DNA from: CAMDBL01 sp964498125
Lineage (GTDB): Bacteria; Pseudomonadota; Alphaproteobacteria; Rhizobiales; Hyphomicrobiaceae
NCBI GenBank assembly: GCA_964498125.1
Contig: CAZCGE010000061.1
Span: 1-64,000, forward strand
Length of the DNA: 64,000 nucleotides
Direction: 5' to 3'
The notes under the pieces were generated by a model that saw only the letters and a list, made by a program, of their open reading frames with translations, was not told where the DNA came from and did not search any database. This document shows, one piece after another, positions 53,452 through 62,623 of the stretch (the stretch's first letter is position 1; every line of letters starts with the position of its first letter). Position numbers and translations under genes: made by a program.

Positions 53452-55842
53452 ATGACGCTGAAACCGCTTGCAGGGCTGCGCGTCATCGAGATCGGCTCGG
53501 CGGTTTCAACGGCCTTCGCGGCGCGTCTTCTCGCCGATCTCGGGGCCGAAGTGGTCAAGTTGGAGCCGCCGGACGGAGATCCCCTGCGGCGACAAGGGCC
53601 ATTCCAGGACGACGGCGAAGGGCGTCAGTCAAGCGCGCTATTCGCTTACCTCAATCACGGCAAGCGCTGCGAGCTCCTCGATCCCTCCGCCGAAGTGCCG
53701 CGGAGTCTCGCTGGCCAGGCCGATCTGCTGGTGGTTGCGGAGGATGCTCGCCACCAGCTCGGGCCGCTTGCCGATCGGGCCAATGCCGCGCGACCGGCGA
53801 CGATCATCGCCACGACCTTCGGGCTCGTGGGCGCGCGCGCGGGCTGGGTCGGCTCGGAGTACATCGCGCAGCATTCGGGCGGCTACGCCTATCACCAGGC
53901 GTGCCCGGTGGCTGATCCCGACGCGGTACCGCCTGTCGGATGCGCCGATCGCGAAGCTGGCTTGCTGGTTGGCCTGGCGATGGCCAACGCGGCGGTCACG
54001 GCCATTTTGGCGACAGGTTCGACCCGTCCGCGACCCTTCATCGACTGCGCGGCCGAGGATGTCTTCGCCTACATGCTTGTCGATCCCCTGGCCGACTACC
54101 ACCGGGGCGCGCAGCCACCGGGCCGCAAGCGCACGCCTGGCCAGGGCGTGACGATCGCTGGCGGACTGGTCTGGTTTTTGCCCTGTTCCGACGGCGCCAT
54201 CCTGGTGTCGCCACGCGAGGATCACCAGTGGCAGCGTTGGATCGAGCTCATGGGCAGCCCCGCCTGGGCGAGCGATCCGGATCTGACCGGCTCGCGCGAG
54301 ACAAGGACTGGCAAGGCCCGCGCCCTGCAGCGCCGCATGGCCGATTGGTCGATACACCAAAAGGCCCGTGACATTGCCCTGCGCGCGCAGAGCGCCCGCG
54401 TGGCCTGCTTTCCGGTCAGCACGGCCGCGGACTTGATCCGCAACCCTCAGCTTAGCGCGCGAAGGTTCTTCAACCGGCTCGGCGCGGAAGCGGGCGTCGC
54501 CATGCCGGGCCTCCCCTTCACGATGCGCTCGAGCGCGGGCGCGGAGCTACCCCGTGGCGTCACGTTGTCCCCGCTCGAGGACCGTCCCTCGCCGCGCGCC
54601 GTGCCTTGGCGGGAGCGAGACGGCCCCGCCGTTACGGGCAATCCCGGTTCAGCCGCCGGCACAGCCAAGCTGCCGCTCGCCGGCGTGCGCGTGGTCGACT
54701 TCAGCTGGGTGATGGCCGGTCCCATGGCCACCAAGATGCTGGGCGCGCTGGGTGCCGAGATCGTCAAGATCGAATCGACCACCCGCCCCGAGTTCGCCTT
54801 TCGTGAGGCTTGGTTCGCCGTCATCAACAACAACAAGCGCAGCTGCACGCTCGATATTGCCCGCCCCGAGGCGCAGGCGATGATCCGCGATCTCGTCGCC
54901 AACAGCCATGTCGTGGTCGAGAATTTCTCTGCTCGCGTTCTGGCCAGGAACGGCCTCGCCTACGACGATCTGGTCAAGGTTAACCCCGGTATCGTCTTCG
55001 TCTCCGCATCGGGGCTCGGCCGCTCGGGCCCCGAGCGCGATCACCTGGCCTACGGCTCGCTGCTGCAGGCCTATAGCGGCCGCGTCAGCATGATTGGACG
55101 ACTCAATCCCGAGCTCGAGGCGATGGGGGTGATGCCGGCGTGGACTGACCCGGTCACGTCGCTGTGGGAGACGCTCGCCATCCTGGCGGCCCTGCGGCAC
55201 CGATGGCGCACAGGGGAGGGCGCGTTCATCGATCTCTCCATGCTCGAGGCGACCGTGGCGTTGCTGCCCGATGCGATGCTGCGGGCAGGGATGTCCAAGC
55301 GTGAGCAGCGGCAGGGGGCGGAGAACGGCAGCGCAACCGAGATTGGAGCCGCGCCTTCCGGCTGCTTCCAGTGCAAGGGCGCGGACCAATGGCTCGCGAT
55401 TTCGGTGCGCACCGACGCCGAGTGGCAATCCCTGTGCCGGGCCATGAATGCCGGCATGCTCGATCAGCGCACGGATCTTGCCACCACGGCGGGGCGTTTG
55501 GCACACAAGGCTGAACTTAATGGAGTGGTGGCCGACTGGTGCAGGGGGCTCATCGCGAGCGAGGCGGAGGCGCATTTGCAGGCCAATCGCGTGCCGTCCG
55601 CGCGGACTCGCGGCATCCACGATCTGGTCAGTGATCCGCACATGGCTGCGCGGGGCTGTTTCCGCCGTCTCGACGATGGCAGCTGGACAACGACGCTACA
55701 CTGGCGCGATCATGCCGGTTGGCGCGGCGACTTCAAGCCGACTCCGTCTCTCGGCGGCGATAACTGCTACGTGTTCGGCGACCTGCTCGGCCTTGGGGTG
55801 GAACAGCAGCGCGAACTCGCGGCCATGGGTGTCATTCGCTGA
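53452..55842 (+). CDS. Double-domain CaiB/BaiF (family III) CoA-transferase
   Basis: A 796-residue protein made of two family III CoA-transferase domains in tandem, joined near residues 395-415. Domain 1 opens PLAGLRVIEIGSAVSTAFAARLLADLGAEVVKLEPPDGDPLR; domain 2 opens PLAGVRVVDFSWVMAGPMATKMLGALGAEIVKIE. Probable catalytic Asp residues are in CADREAGLLVG (domain 1) and WTDPVTSLWETLA (domain 2). Single-domain relatives form interlaced dimers, so the fusion may mimic one. It would swap CoA between two acids for the flanking hydratases. Confidence 0.87.
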   Translation: MTLKPLAGLRVIEIGSAVSTAFAARLLADLGAEVVKLEPPDGDPLRRQGPFQDDGEGRQSSALFAYLNHGKRCELLDPSAEVPRSLAGQADLLVVAEDARHQLGPLADRANAARPATIIATTFGLVGARAGWVGSEYIAQHSGGYAYHQACPVADPDAVPPVGCADREAGLLVGLAMANAAVTAILATGSTRPRPFIDCAAEDVFAYMLVDPLADYHRGAQPPGRKRTPGQGVTIAGGLVWFLPCSDGAILVSPREDHQWQRWIELMGSPAWASDPDLTGSRETRTGKARALQRRMADWSIHQKARDIALRAQSARVACFPVSTAADLIRNPQLSARRFFNRLGAEAGVAMPGLPFTMRSSAGAELPRGVTLSPLEDRPSPRAVPWRERDGPAVTGNPGSAAGTAKLPLAGVRVVDFSWVMAGPMATKMLGALGAEIVKIESTTRPEFAFREAWFAVINNNKRSCTLDIARPEAQAMIRDLVANSHVVVENFSARVLARNGLAYDDLVKVNPGIVFVSASGLGRSGPERDHLAYGSLLQAYSGRVSMIGRLNPELEAMGVMPAWTDPVTSLWETLAILAALRHRWRTGEGAFIDLSMLEATVALLPDAMLRAGMSKREQRQGAENGSATEIGAAPSGCFQCKGADQWLAISVRTDAEWQSLCRAMNAGMLDQRTDLATTAGRLAHKAELNGVVADWCRGLIASEAEAHLQANRVPSARTRGIHDLVSDPHMAARGCFRRLDDGSWTTTLHWRDHAGWRGDFKPTPSLGGDNCYVFGDLLGLGVEQQRELAAMGVIR

Positions 55843-55863
55843 CGCCCCTTGCAGGAGGAAAGC

Positions 55864-56328
55864 ATGCTCGAGATCGAGAAACGGGAGCCGCCGGAGCTGT
55901 TTTACGAGGACTTCCGGGAAGGCCAGGTTTTTCCGACGGTCACCAAGGGACCGATGATGGTCGGCCACCAGGTACGCTGGGCCGGGGCCTGCGACAATTA
56001 CGAGTCCGAGTTTCATCACGACGAGCATGTCGCCAAGGCACAGGGTCTTCCCGGCATCCTCCTATCCGGGCCACTGATGGCGTCCTATCTGTTGACAGTT
56101 GTCTCGACCGAATGGCTCGGCCGGCGTGCCCGGCTCGTCCGTTTCTTCGACCAGAACCGCGGCTCGACCATGCCGCGCGATCTAGCCCTTCTCAATGGCA
56201 AAGTTGTGCGGACGTACGAGGAGGACGGCAAGGCTTTCGTCGAGATCGAGTGCGCGATCACCAATCAGAAGGGCGAGCTGACGACGCCCGGCTCGGCGCT
56301 GGCCGAGCTTCCAAAGCGGGGGCGCTGA
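55864..56328 (+). CDS. MaoC-like hydratase (second pair, catalytic half)
   Basis: A 154-residue hot-dog protein: FYEDFREGQVFPTVTKGPMMVGHQVRWAGACDNYESEFHHDEHVAKAQGLPGILLSGPLMASYLL. The D-x4-5-H hydratase pattern is visible (DNYESEFHHDEHVA). GGAGGAAAG precedes ATG 55864. One base separates it from the next gene. Confidence 0.83.
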   Translation: MLEIEKREPPELFYEDFREGQVFPTVTKGPMMVGHQVRWAGACDNYESEFHHDEHVAKAQGLPGILLSGPLMASYLLTVVSTEWLGRRARLVRFFDQNRGSTMPRDLALLNGKVVRTYEEDGKAFVEIECAITNQKGELTTPGSALAELPKRGR

Positions 56329-56329
56329 G

Positions 56330-56809
56330 ATGGCGGAAACGGCACCTGTGACAGAGCCGACCGACGCCGAGGCCGAGGCAATGCTGCAAGGCCTGCTGGG
56401 TCCCATCGGCGCGCCCGTGACCATGGCGGTCGAGTTTGGCGCCGTGCGGCGCATGGCGCTCGCGGTCGAAAGCCGCGACCCGATCCATTTCGATCGCTCC
56501 GCGGCGCTCGCCCGGGGCTATCGTGGTATCGTCGCGCCGTGGCCGCTGCTGTGGTCGTGGTTCTTCAACTGCACCGTCTATGAGCATGACTTTCCGTTCG
56601 GCAAGGCGACGGTGCACGGCCAGGACGACTACGAGTTTCACGAGCCGATGATCGTCGGCGACGACATCACGGTCGCAACCGCCATCACGGACGCGCGCCT
56701 GAAGCGCGGGCGCTCGGGCAGACTCGGCCAGGTCGTCTCCGAGCGGCGCTTCACCAATCAGCGCGGCGAGCTTTGCGCGATCCTCAAGACGACGCTGTTT
56801 CGCCGATGA
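56330..56809 (+). CDS. FAS1-like dehydratase (second pair, N-type half)
   Basis: A 159-residue hot-dog protein with ALAVESRDPIHFDRSAALARGYRGIVAPWPLLWSWFF and TVHGQDDYEFHEPMIVGDDITV, matching MaoC N-terminal halves. The gene order (catalytic half first) is the mirror of the 52426/52953 pair. Its stop overlaps the start of the truncated CoA-transferase. Confidence 0.82.
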   Translation: MAETAPVTEPTDAEAEAMLQGLLGPIGAPVTMAVEFGAVRRMALAVESRDPIHFDRSAALARGYRGIVAPWPLLWSWFFNCTVYEHDFPFGKATVHGQDDYEFHEPMIVGDDITVATAITDARLKRGRSGRLGQVVSERRFTNQRGELCAILKTTLFRR

Positions 56810-57141
56810 CGGGAGCGAGCGCCAGACAGGATTCCGACGCCGGTCCAGCTCCCCTGGCCCGATTCAAGGTGCTCGACCTGACGCGCGTGCGTGCCGGACC
56901 CACCGCTGTCAAGCAGCTCTCCGACTGGGGGGCAGACGTCATCAAGGTCGAGAGCCCGCTCGAGGACGACATGACGGGCGCGCGGGACGGCTCCGACTTC
57001 CAGAACCTGAACCGCAACAAGCGCTCCATGACGCTCGACCTGAAGCGCCAGGATGGCGTCGCCGTGCTCGCGCGTCTCGCGGTTCAGGCCGACGTCCTCG
57101 TCGAGGATGACGGGCACCAAATGCATGGCTCACAAAACTAG
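56806..57141 (+). pseudogene. Truncated CaiB/BaiF CoA-transferase
   Basis: Only 111 codons. The first 100 or so read as a normal family III N-terminus (LARFKVLDLTRVRAGPTAVKQLSDWGADVIKVE, then NRNKRSMTLDLKRQDG), but at the point where VLVENFRP should follow the sequence switches to VLVEDDGHQMHGSQN and stops, about 300 residues short. No continuation appears in other frames downstream, where an oppositely oriented gene begins. A deletion with a junction near 57105 is the simplest reading. Confidence 0.8.
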
Positions 57142-57485
57142 CGCAGCTTAAACAGCGCATGCCGGCGATTGCGAGTGAAGGGCCGAACATGGCTAGGCCA
57201 GCGGCCCGCTTCCCCCGCCTTGGCCCACGCCGGACTGACGAGCACGTGGGGACCATCAATCTCATACATCACGCTGTAGCGTGCGCCGTCGAGCGCGACC
57301 TTCTTCTCGCCGCCGCCGATATTCAAGATAAAGGGCTCACCCGCCATGCGCGTCGCCCCGTGCACACCGGGAACCTTGAGCAGGTTGGGGACGTGCTCGG
57401 TGTCATAGACCTCGTTGAAGAGACCCTCTTTGTCGGGATCAACATCCATGCTCACCACAAAGAGATATTTTGAACTGATCGGCAT
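57138..57485 (-). CDS. Dimeric alpha/beta-barrel (EthD-like) protein, short
   Basis: A 115-residue single-barrel protein: KYLFVVSMDVDPDKEGLFNEVYDTEHVPNLLKVPGVHGATRM. The VYDTEHVPNLLKVPG segment matches the WYDTEHIPERLSVPG of the protein at 48587. Opposite in direction to the CoA-transferase fragment, overlapping its stop by four bases. Function unknown. Confidence 0.7.
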   Translation of the reverse strand: MPISSKYLFVVSMDVDPDKEGLFNEVYDTEHVPNLLKVPGVHGATRMAGEPFILNIGGGEKKVALDGARYSVMYEIDGPHVLVSPAWAKAGEAGRWPSHVRPFTRNRRHALFKLR

Positions 57486-57792
57486 GAGGGCCCGCCTCCG
57501 TGCATTGTGCCTGCGCCACCTCGGCGCGGGGGCATGTTATCGTAAATTGCGTCCACGTGTCATGCTGCCCGGGCTGCGCCGGCAATCGCTTCGGCGGCGT
57601 CGTGTCGGTGATTGGCGTAGCCGATCATGCGACAGACTGGGCAATGGCTCTCGGCACTGCGCAGCGCCCGTTCGCGATTCTCCCTGGTCCGGGCTGTGCT
57701 GGAGTGATAGCCTGTCGGGCGCAGCTCTCCGAATGGGCCGGCAGCCGACCTTTTCTCCGAGTTGAACACAGTCAACGAAGGGAGGTTCCCCA

Positions 57793-59163
57793 ATGAAACA
57801 TCCAGTCAACCGCAGAACATTCCTGAACACGCTCGCCGCGGGCGCCACGGTAGCCGCGGGGTCCGCCACCTACTTCGCCGGGCCGCGGACAGCGCAAGCG
57901 GCCGTCAAGGTCAAGGGCAACGTCCCCGACAAGCCGTTCAAGACCGGCCACATCACGTTCCTGACCGGCCCTGCCAATCTGCTGGGCGAGCCCGGCCGCA
58001 AGGGGCATCTGCTGGCGGCCGAGGAGATCAACGCCGAAGGCGGCTTGCTCGGCAAGCGCAAGATCGAGACCATCATGGCCGACGAGGCCGCCGGCACCGA
58101 CGCCAACGTCCGGGAGCTTCGCCGCATGAAGCTGTCGGAGAAGATCGACCTGTTCACCGGCGTCATCTCCAGCGGCAACACGCCGGCGCTCGGCCCGGTC
58201 GCCGAGGAGCTCGGCATTCTGACGATGTTCAACGACGGCTGCACCGATTTCCTGTTCGACAAGGCGGTGCCCAAGCCGAAATACGTCTTCCGCGTGACCA
58301 ACATCCAGTCGGCGGACGGCGTCACCTCCGCCGTCGGCGCGGCGAAGGCCTGGCCGAACGCAAAGCGGGTCGCCTCGATCCAGCCGGACTACAGCTACGG
58401 CCGCAACGTGCATGAGCATTTCATGCTGGCCTACCAAAAGCTGGTTCCCGGAGCGACGTCGGTCTCCGAGGCGTGGCCGAAGCTCGGCACCACCGACTTC
58501 ACCGCGCACATCACCAAGTTGATCTCCGACACGCCGGACGTGCTGATCTGCGGCGTGTGGGGCGGGGATTACGTGGCGTTCTACAAGCAGGCGCTGCGCT
58601 ACGGCCTGTTCGACAAGATGAAAGTCGCCACCACGCTGGCCTTCGGCGGCCAGCCGCACGCCATCGGCAAGGATCACCCCGAGGGTGTGCTCGCCGGCGC
58701 TCACGCCAACTACTTCTTCACGTTCCCAGCCAAGGGGCGCTGGCCGATCAACGACTCGTTCGTCGAGCGTTATTACAAGCGCTGGAACGAATACCCGAGC
58801 TTCGAGTCGGATGGCGCCTATACCGCGCTCTATCTGCTCAAGGCCGCGATCGAGAAAGCCAACCAGCTGGTCGGCGGCTGGCCGGAGGACGACGCCATCA
58901 TCGCCATGCTCGAAGGCATGGGGATCGATGCGCCGTCGGGCTACACCTACATCCGGCCCGACAACCACCAGGGCTACAAGGACACCGTGATCGGCATGAC
59001 CAAGAACGATCCCAAGTATGACTTCCCCGTCTGGGATCCAAAGTCGATCATGACCATTCCGATCCGTGACATCACGGCGCCGCCGAATTGGCCGAAGCCC
59101 GGCACGTCGCACAACGAATCGACCGCGGCGGCCAACTGGCTGAAGACCACCTGGCTGGCGTGA
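57793..59163 (+). CDS. Branched-chain/urea-type ABC substrate-binding protein
   Basis: A 456-residue LivK/AmiC-type receptor. NRRTFLNTLAAGATVAAG near residue 5 is a twin-arginine signal. The mature part reads ITFLTGPANLLGEPGRKGHLLAAEEINAEGGLLGKR, then FTGVISSGNTPALGPVAEELGI. It resembles amide/urea-type binding proteins but no permease or ATPase genes follow. GGGAGG precedes the ATG. Its position after the catabolic genes suggests an aromatic or organic acid ligand. Confidence 0.88.
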   Translation: MKHPVNRRTFLNTLAAGATVAAGSATYFAGPRTAQAAVKVKGNVPDKPFKTGHITFLTGPANLLGEPGRKGHLLAAEEINAEGGLLGKRKIETIMADEAAGTDANVRELRRMKLSEKIDLFTGVISSGNTPALGPVAEELGILTMFNDGCTDFLFDKAVPKPKYVFRVTNIQSADGVTSAVGAAKAWPNAKRVASIQPDYSYGRNVHEHFMLAYQKLVPGATSVSEAWPKLGTTDFTAHITKLISDTPDVLICGVWGGDYVAFYKQALRYGLFDKMKVATTLAFGGQPHAIGKDHPEGVLAGAHANYFFTFPAKGRWPINDSFVERYYKRWNEYPSFESDGAYTALYLLKAAIEKANQLVGGWPEDDAIIAMLEGMGIDAPSGYTYIRPDNHQGYKDTVIGMTKNDPKYDFPVWDPKSIMTIPIRDITAPPNWPKPGTSHNESTAAANWLKTTWLA

Positions 59164-59248
59164 GCGCACTCTGCTCGGGGGCGGCGGCCGGGATATGCCG
59201 ACCCGGCCGGCCGCCGCCTTTGGGAATGAGCGCGATGGTGCGCGGGCC

Positions 59249-59285
59249 CCCTCTCCCCGTGCTCTGCCCTTGCACGGGGAGAGGG
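59249..59285. repeat. CCCTCTCCCC palindrome
   Basis: Perfect 14-base arms CCCTCTCCCCGTGC (59249-59262) and GCACGGGGAGAGGG (59272-59285) with a 9-base loop. Elements of this sort recur between genes in many Proteobacteria. Located 85 bases after the binding-protein stop, it could act as a terminator. Confidence 0.8.
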
Positions 59286-59848
59286 TCGGGGTGAGGGGCG
59301 ACCGCGAGCACGACGCCGGAACAAACAAGAACTGTCGAGCGATGCTACTTGGGATGTCCGGTCTACCCCCGATCGCGTCTGGCGGAGGCGAGACAGCAGC
59401 CACGGCAGCAGTGGGCCAAGACCTGAATACTATCGAAACGGATGATCAGTTGTAGCGTGTTACTAAAGTCACACAGACATGCCGGGTTGGCGGTTTGAAT
59501 TGTTGCGCCGCACCCTGCTCGGGACCACCTCATTCCTCGAAAGCGCGGCAGCTCCGGGGTCTGGATCAACCGACCAGCACCGGTCGCGATACCAAGCACT
59601 TTTGATGCAGTGGACGACGCCCGCTTGCGAGCAAGTCTCTCCAGCGAAGGCAGAAATCGTCACCCCATCGCCACGTGGCCATGCTAAAAGTCGCCCTGCA
59701 CGATTTCAGATTGTGAATTTACCGGGTGTGGCGGGCAACGCTGCGGCCAAGACAGACGGCCTCGCTACAGGCAGTAGGAAACGGCACCGATTTAGCGTCC
59801 ATCTCGACGGGCGCGGCACGAAAGCGCTTTCAGCACAGGAAGAAGCCT
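59286..59848. other. Intergenic stretch, no gene seen
   Basis: About 560 bases with open frames on both strands but no ribosome site plus family signal. Possibly decayed sequence. Confidence 0.45.
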
Positions 59849-60073
59849 ATGGCACAGAATGTTCGCGTTATGCTGGTCGACGATGGCCTGTGGCACGTGA
59901 AGCGCGGCACAGCCCAGGCGGTGGACCTCGCCTTCCATCACAAGGTCTGCGCGCTGGCGTTTGCCAAGGCGCTCGCGTATCGGACGCAGTCCAATCTCTA
60001 TTTGCACCATCCCGATGGTGATGTGATCCGGCAGCCTAAGGCCAGCCTCACGTACCCACAGGGCTTGGAGTAA
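59849..60073 (+). CDS. DUF2188-like small protein
   Basis: A 74-residue protein starting MAQNVRVMLVDDGLWHVKRG, followed by a helix ALAFAKALAYRTQ and NLYLHHPDGDVIRQ. The W-x-V-K-R ... A...A..LA ... V.H..DG.I.. pattern is that of DUF2188. AGGAAGAA precedes ATG 59849. Function unknown. Confidence 0.65.
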   Translation: MAQNVRVMLVDDGLWHVKRGTAQAVDLAFHHKVCALAFAKALAYRTQSNLYLHHPDGDVIRQPKASLTYPQGLE

Positions 60074-60591
60074 GCGGGGGCGTAACGCGTTCTAGTCAGG
60101 AAGTCGCGAGAGATCTCTAATCCTCATCGGTAGGCCATAGGGTGAGCATGCCACCACAAACCAAGCAGCATCGATGGAATGGTGAGCTGCCCGCGTCTCC
60201 TTAGCACGCCGACAAGCGCTGCTGCGGGCGCACACCACCCTCGGCCCTACATTGAACAGCCAATATGCAGCATTGATGTCCGCTGGGCCTCAGGTCGCGT
60301 CTCCAATCGCTCCGCCCACGACTGGAAGAGACGGGCCGTAACCGGTTTCATGCAGTGCAACAAACAGCATCACAATTGGACTACCTCATCGGCATGGGTG
60401 AGCAGCGTCGATGGCATGATTGCGCTGAGCACTTAGTTTGATCGAAAGTCCGCGACCAGGCGATTCAGATCGGAGACAATTACCTATAAGCGCGACCGGC
60501 GACCCGGGAGCCCTATGCGCTGCTTCCTAATTAGAATAGGTTGGATCGTGATCCTGCAATTGGGCAACGACCAACTTGAAGGCGTCATCCC
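60074..60591. other. Intergenic stretch, no gene seen
   Basis: About 520 bases. A plus-strand frame at 60179-60436 lacks a ribosome site and family resemblance. Sequence is less GC-rich than its neighbours. Confidence 0.45.
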
Positions 60592-61884
60592 GTGCACGAA
60601 ATAATACGCGCGAGCGTCAGTGCATTTGCGGTGTTCTTGCTGCCGGCGACCGCGCTGGCGCAATCCTGCAACATCGCCGACCGTTCCGTGCTGCTGATCC
60701 TCGACGCGTCCGGCAGCATGAACGCCAAGCTGCCGAACGGCGAAACCCGCATCGCGGTTGCGCAACGCGCCATCAAGGGCGTCGCCGGCTTTATTCCGCC
60801 GCAGGCGCAGCTATCGTTGCGGATGTATGGCGCGCAATCGGCGGCGCTCCACAAGAACTGTCAGGACACGCATCTCGCCGTGCCGTTCGGCGCGGCGAGT
60901 GCCGCCGGCGGCCCGATCACGGCGTCGGTCGACGCCACCAAGGCGCAAGGCTACACGCCGATAGCCTATTCGCTGGGACAGGCGGCGAACGATTTTCCGG
61001 CCGATGCGAAAGTGCGCGTCATTGTGCTGGTCAGCGACGGCAAGGAAACTTGCGCGGGCGATCCGGTGCTGGCGGCGCGTGCGCTGGCGGGGAAGGGCGT
61101 CACCGTTCACACGGTGGGCTTCATTGTCGACACCGCGGCGCGCGGCCAGCTGCAGGCCATCGCGCGGGCCACCGGTGGCACTTACTTCGATGCGCCGGTC
61201 GGGCCGGAATTGCCGGAGACGCTGAAGCAGGCGTTGAACGCCTGCAAGACGCGCGTCGTCACCCTGCCGCCGAAGCCGCAACCCGGAAAGCTGCGCACCA
61301 CGTCGGCGACCTGGCTCGCGTCTCACGCCGTGCACAACGCCGAGACCGGCGAGAAGGCCGGGGAGTTCAACAGCCAGCGCCGGGAGATCGCGCTACCGGC
61401 GGGCATTTACGAGGTTAAGTTCGGACCGGCGAGCTGGAAGGGCATCGAGGTCCGCCCCGGCGAGACCACCACGATCGACCCCGGAATTCTCAAAATCGAG
61501 GTCAGCAATCCCAGCGTGCATGTGAACGCGAACGTGGTCGATTCCGAAACCGGCGAGAAGCATGGGGGTTTCACCCCGATGTCGTCGTCAGTGACGCTGA
61601 TGCCCGGCGTCTATGACATGAGTTTGTCCAAGACCGCGTGGCGCTTCATCAAGGTCGACGGTGGCAAGACCACCACGCTGCGGCCGGCCGTGGTCATCCT
61701 GGCGAAGGGCCTGCAATGGAAAAAGGCGCGGGTGACGACGCAGGACGGCAAGGAGGTTGCTGACTTCAACGCGATGCGAACGGTGGCGGCGCTGCCGCCA
61801 GGCGATTACGTGGTCGAGGTCGACGGCAACAAGATTCCCTTCGCCGCGTCGGAAGGCGAAGTGCTGGAGATCAAGCCGCAATAG
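60592..61884 (+). CDS. VWA-domain exported protein with three C-terminal repeats
   Basis: A 430-residue exported protein. The signal ends near TALAQSCN. A von Willebrand A domain follows (about residues 30-220) with the metal-site motif LDASGSMN, a Thr in GYTPIAYSL and VSDGKETC. From about 240 to 430 there are three copies of a 60-65-residue beta-rich repeat, each with a pattern like NAETGEKAGEFNS...LPAGIYEVKFG...PGETTTI. The GTG start is at 60592. Likely periplasmic or surface adhesion-type protein. Confidence 0.82.
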   Translation: MHEIIRASVSAFAVFLLPATALAQSCNIADRSVLLILDASGSMNAKLPNGETRIAVAQRAIKGVAGFIPPQAQLSLRMYGAQSAALHKNCQDTHLAVPFGAASAAGGPITASVDATKAQGYTPIAYSLGQAANDFPADAKVRVIVLVSDGKETCAGDPVLAARALAGKGVTVHTVGFIVDTAARGQLQAIARATGGTYFDAPVGPELPETLKQALNACKTRVVTLPPKPQPGKLRTTSATWLASHAVHNAETGEKAGEFNSQRREIALPAGIYEVKFGPASWKGIEVRPGETTTIDPGILKIEVSNPSVHVNANVVDSETGEKHGGFTPMSSSVTLMPGVYDMSLSKTAWRFIKVDGGKTTTLRPAVVILAKGLQWKKARVTTQDGKEVADFNAMRTVAALPPGDYVVEVDGNKIPFAASEGEVLEIKPQ

Positions 61885-62001
61885 CGGGAGGGAAGCATGA
61901 CGGGCGTCATGCATTCCGGCCAGATCGGCGGATGGAACCCTCGCCAGTAGACAGATAGTCTACCGTATTATCCCCCGCTCCAATTCCATTTGCTTCGTAA
62001 G

Positions 62002-62463
62002 TTAGGGGCTCTTGCTGGGATCGTCGGTAGTATTCACATACTTTATTCCGAATGGCCCTTCGCCGCTGATTTGGATGATCGTCGCAACCTTTACGAACGC
62101 AAAATGATTGGTATTGGCGGGGAGATCAACGAACCCGCCAGGACCAAGTCGATGGGCGCGTTTCTCGTCGAGTTTGTCAGCAGCGCCGAAATGTAGCTCG
62201 CCGGAGATGACGGTCACGCGCTCGCTGTGCGGGTGCTGGTGAGAGGGGATCTTGTATCCAGCGGGCATCTTCAGACGGACGGTAAATGTGCCTGCCTTCC
62301 CGGGGTCGCCAGACAGCCCGACCATTTGACCGCCTTTCGGGAGGGCATTTGGGGCAGGTCCCCACTTGATCTCCTTTGCAGTAATTCCTTTGGGCCCAAG
62401 ATCTTGCGCCATCGCTCCAAATGCAACAAAGGCACAAGTCATCACGAGAACGAAAGTGCGCAT
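62002..62463 (-). CDS. Exported cupin-domain protein
   Basis: A 153-residue protein with a signal (MRTFVLVMTCAFVAFGAMAQ) and one cupin barrel: PAGYKIPSHQHPHSERVTVISGELHFG is cupin motif 1 with its His-x-His and Glu metal ligands, and GGFVDLPANTNHFAF is motif 2. GAGGAGAT precedes ATG 62463. Probably a metal-dependent periplasmic enzyme or binding protein of unknown substrate. Confidence 0.85.
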   Translation of the reverse strand: MRTFVLVMTCAFVAFGAMAQDLGPKGITAKEIKWGPAPNALPKGGQMVGLSGDPGKAGTFTVRLKMPAGYKIPSHQHPHSERVTVISGELHFGAADKLDEKRAHRLGPGGFVDLPANTNHFAFVKVATIIQISGEGPFGIKYVNTTDDPSKSP

Positions 62464-62623
62464 GGATATCTCCTCAAACCACGGCGACGACATTGGCCTT
62501 ACACATTCAGATTCGCGCGTCCAGTATCGATCGTGGCGTCACCTTCAAGTGTGGCTTCGGCTGGCGCTACCCGATCGACGACCAGAGCGAGCGCTGGCGA
62601 TGGTTGTCGACGGCTGTCTCGGT

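Noticed and set aside
57560..57793. A minus-strand frame with a CPVCRMIGYANH segment
   Set aside because: The Cys pair is suggestive, but there is no ribosome site, and the frame overlaps the leader of the downstream receptor gene.
57772..59403. A 543-codon minus-strand frame opposite the LivK-type receptor
   Set aside because: Shadow of the receptor gene; it lacks a ribosome site and homology.
60179..60436. An 85-codon plus-strand frame
   Set aside because: No ribosome site, no recognisable domain and unusual composition; treated as intergenic.
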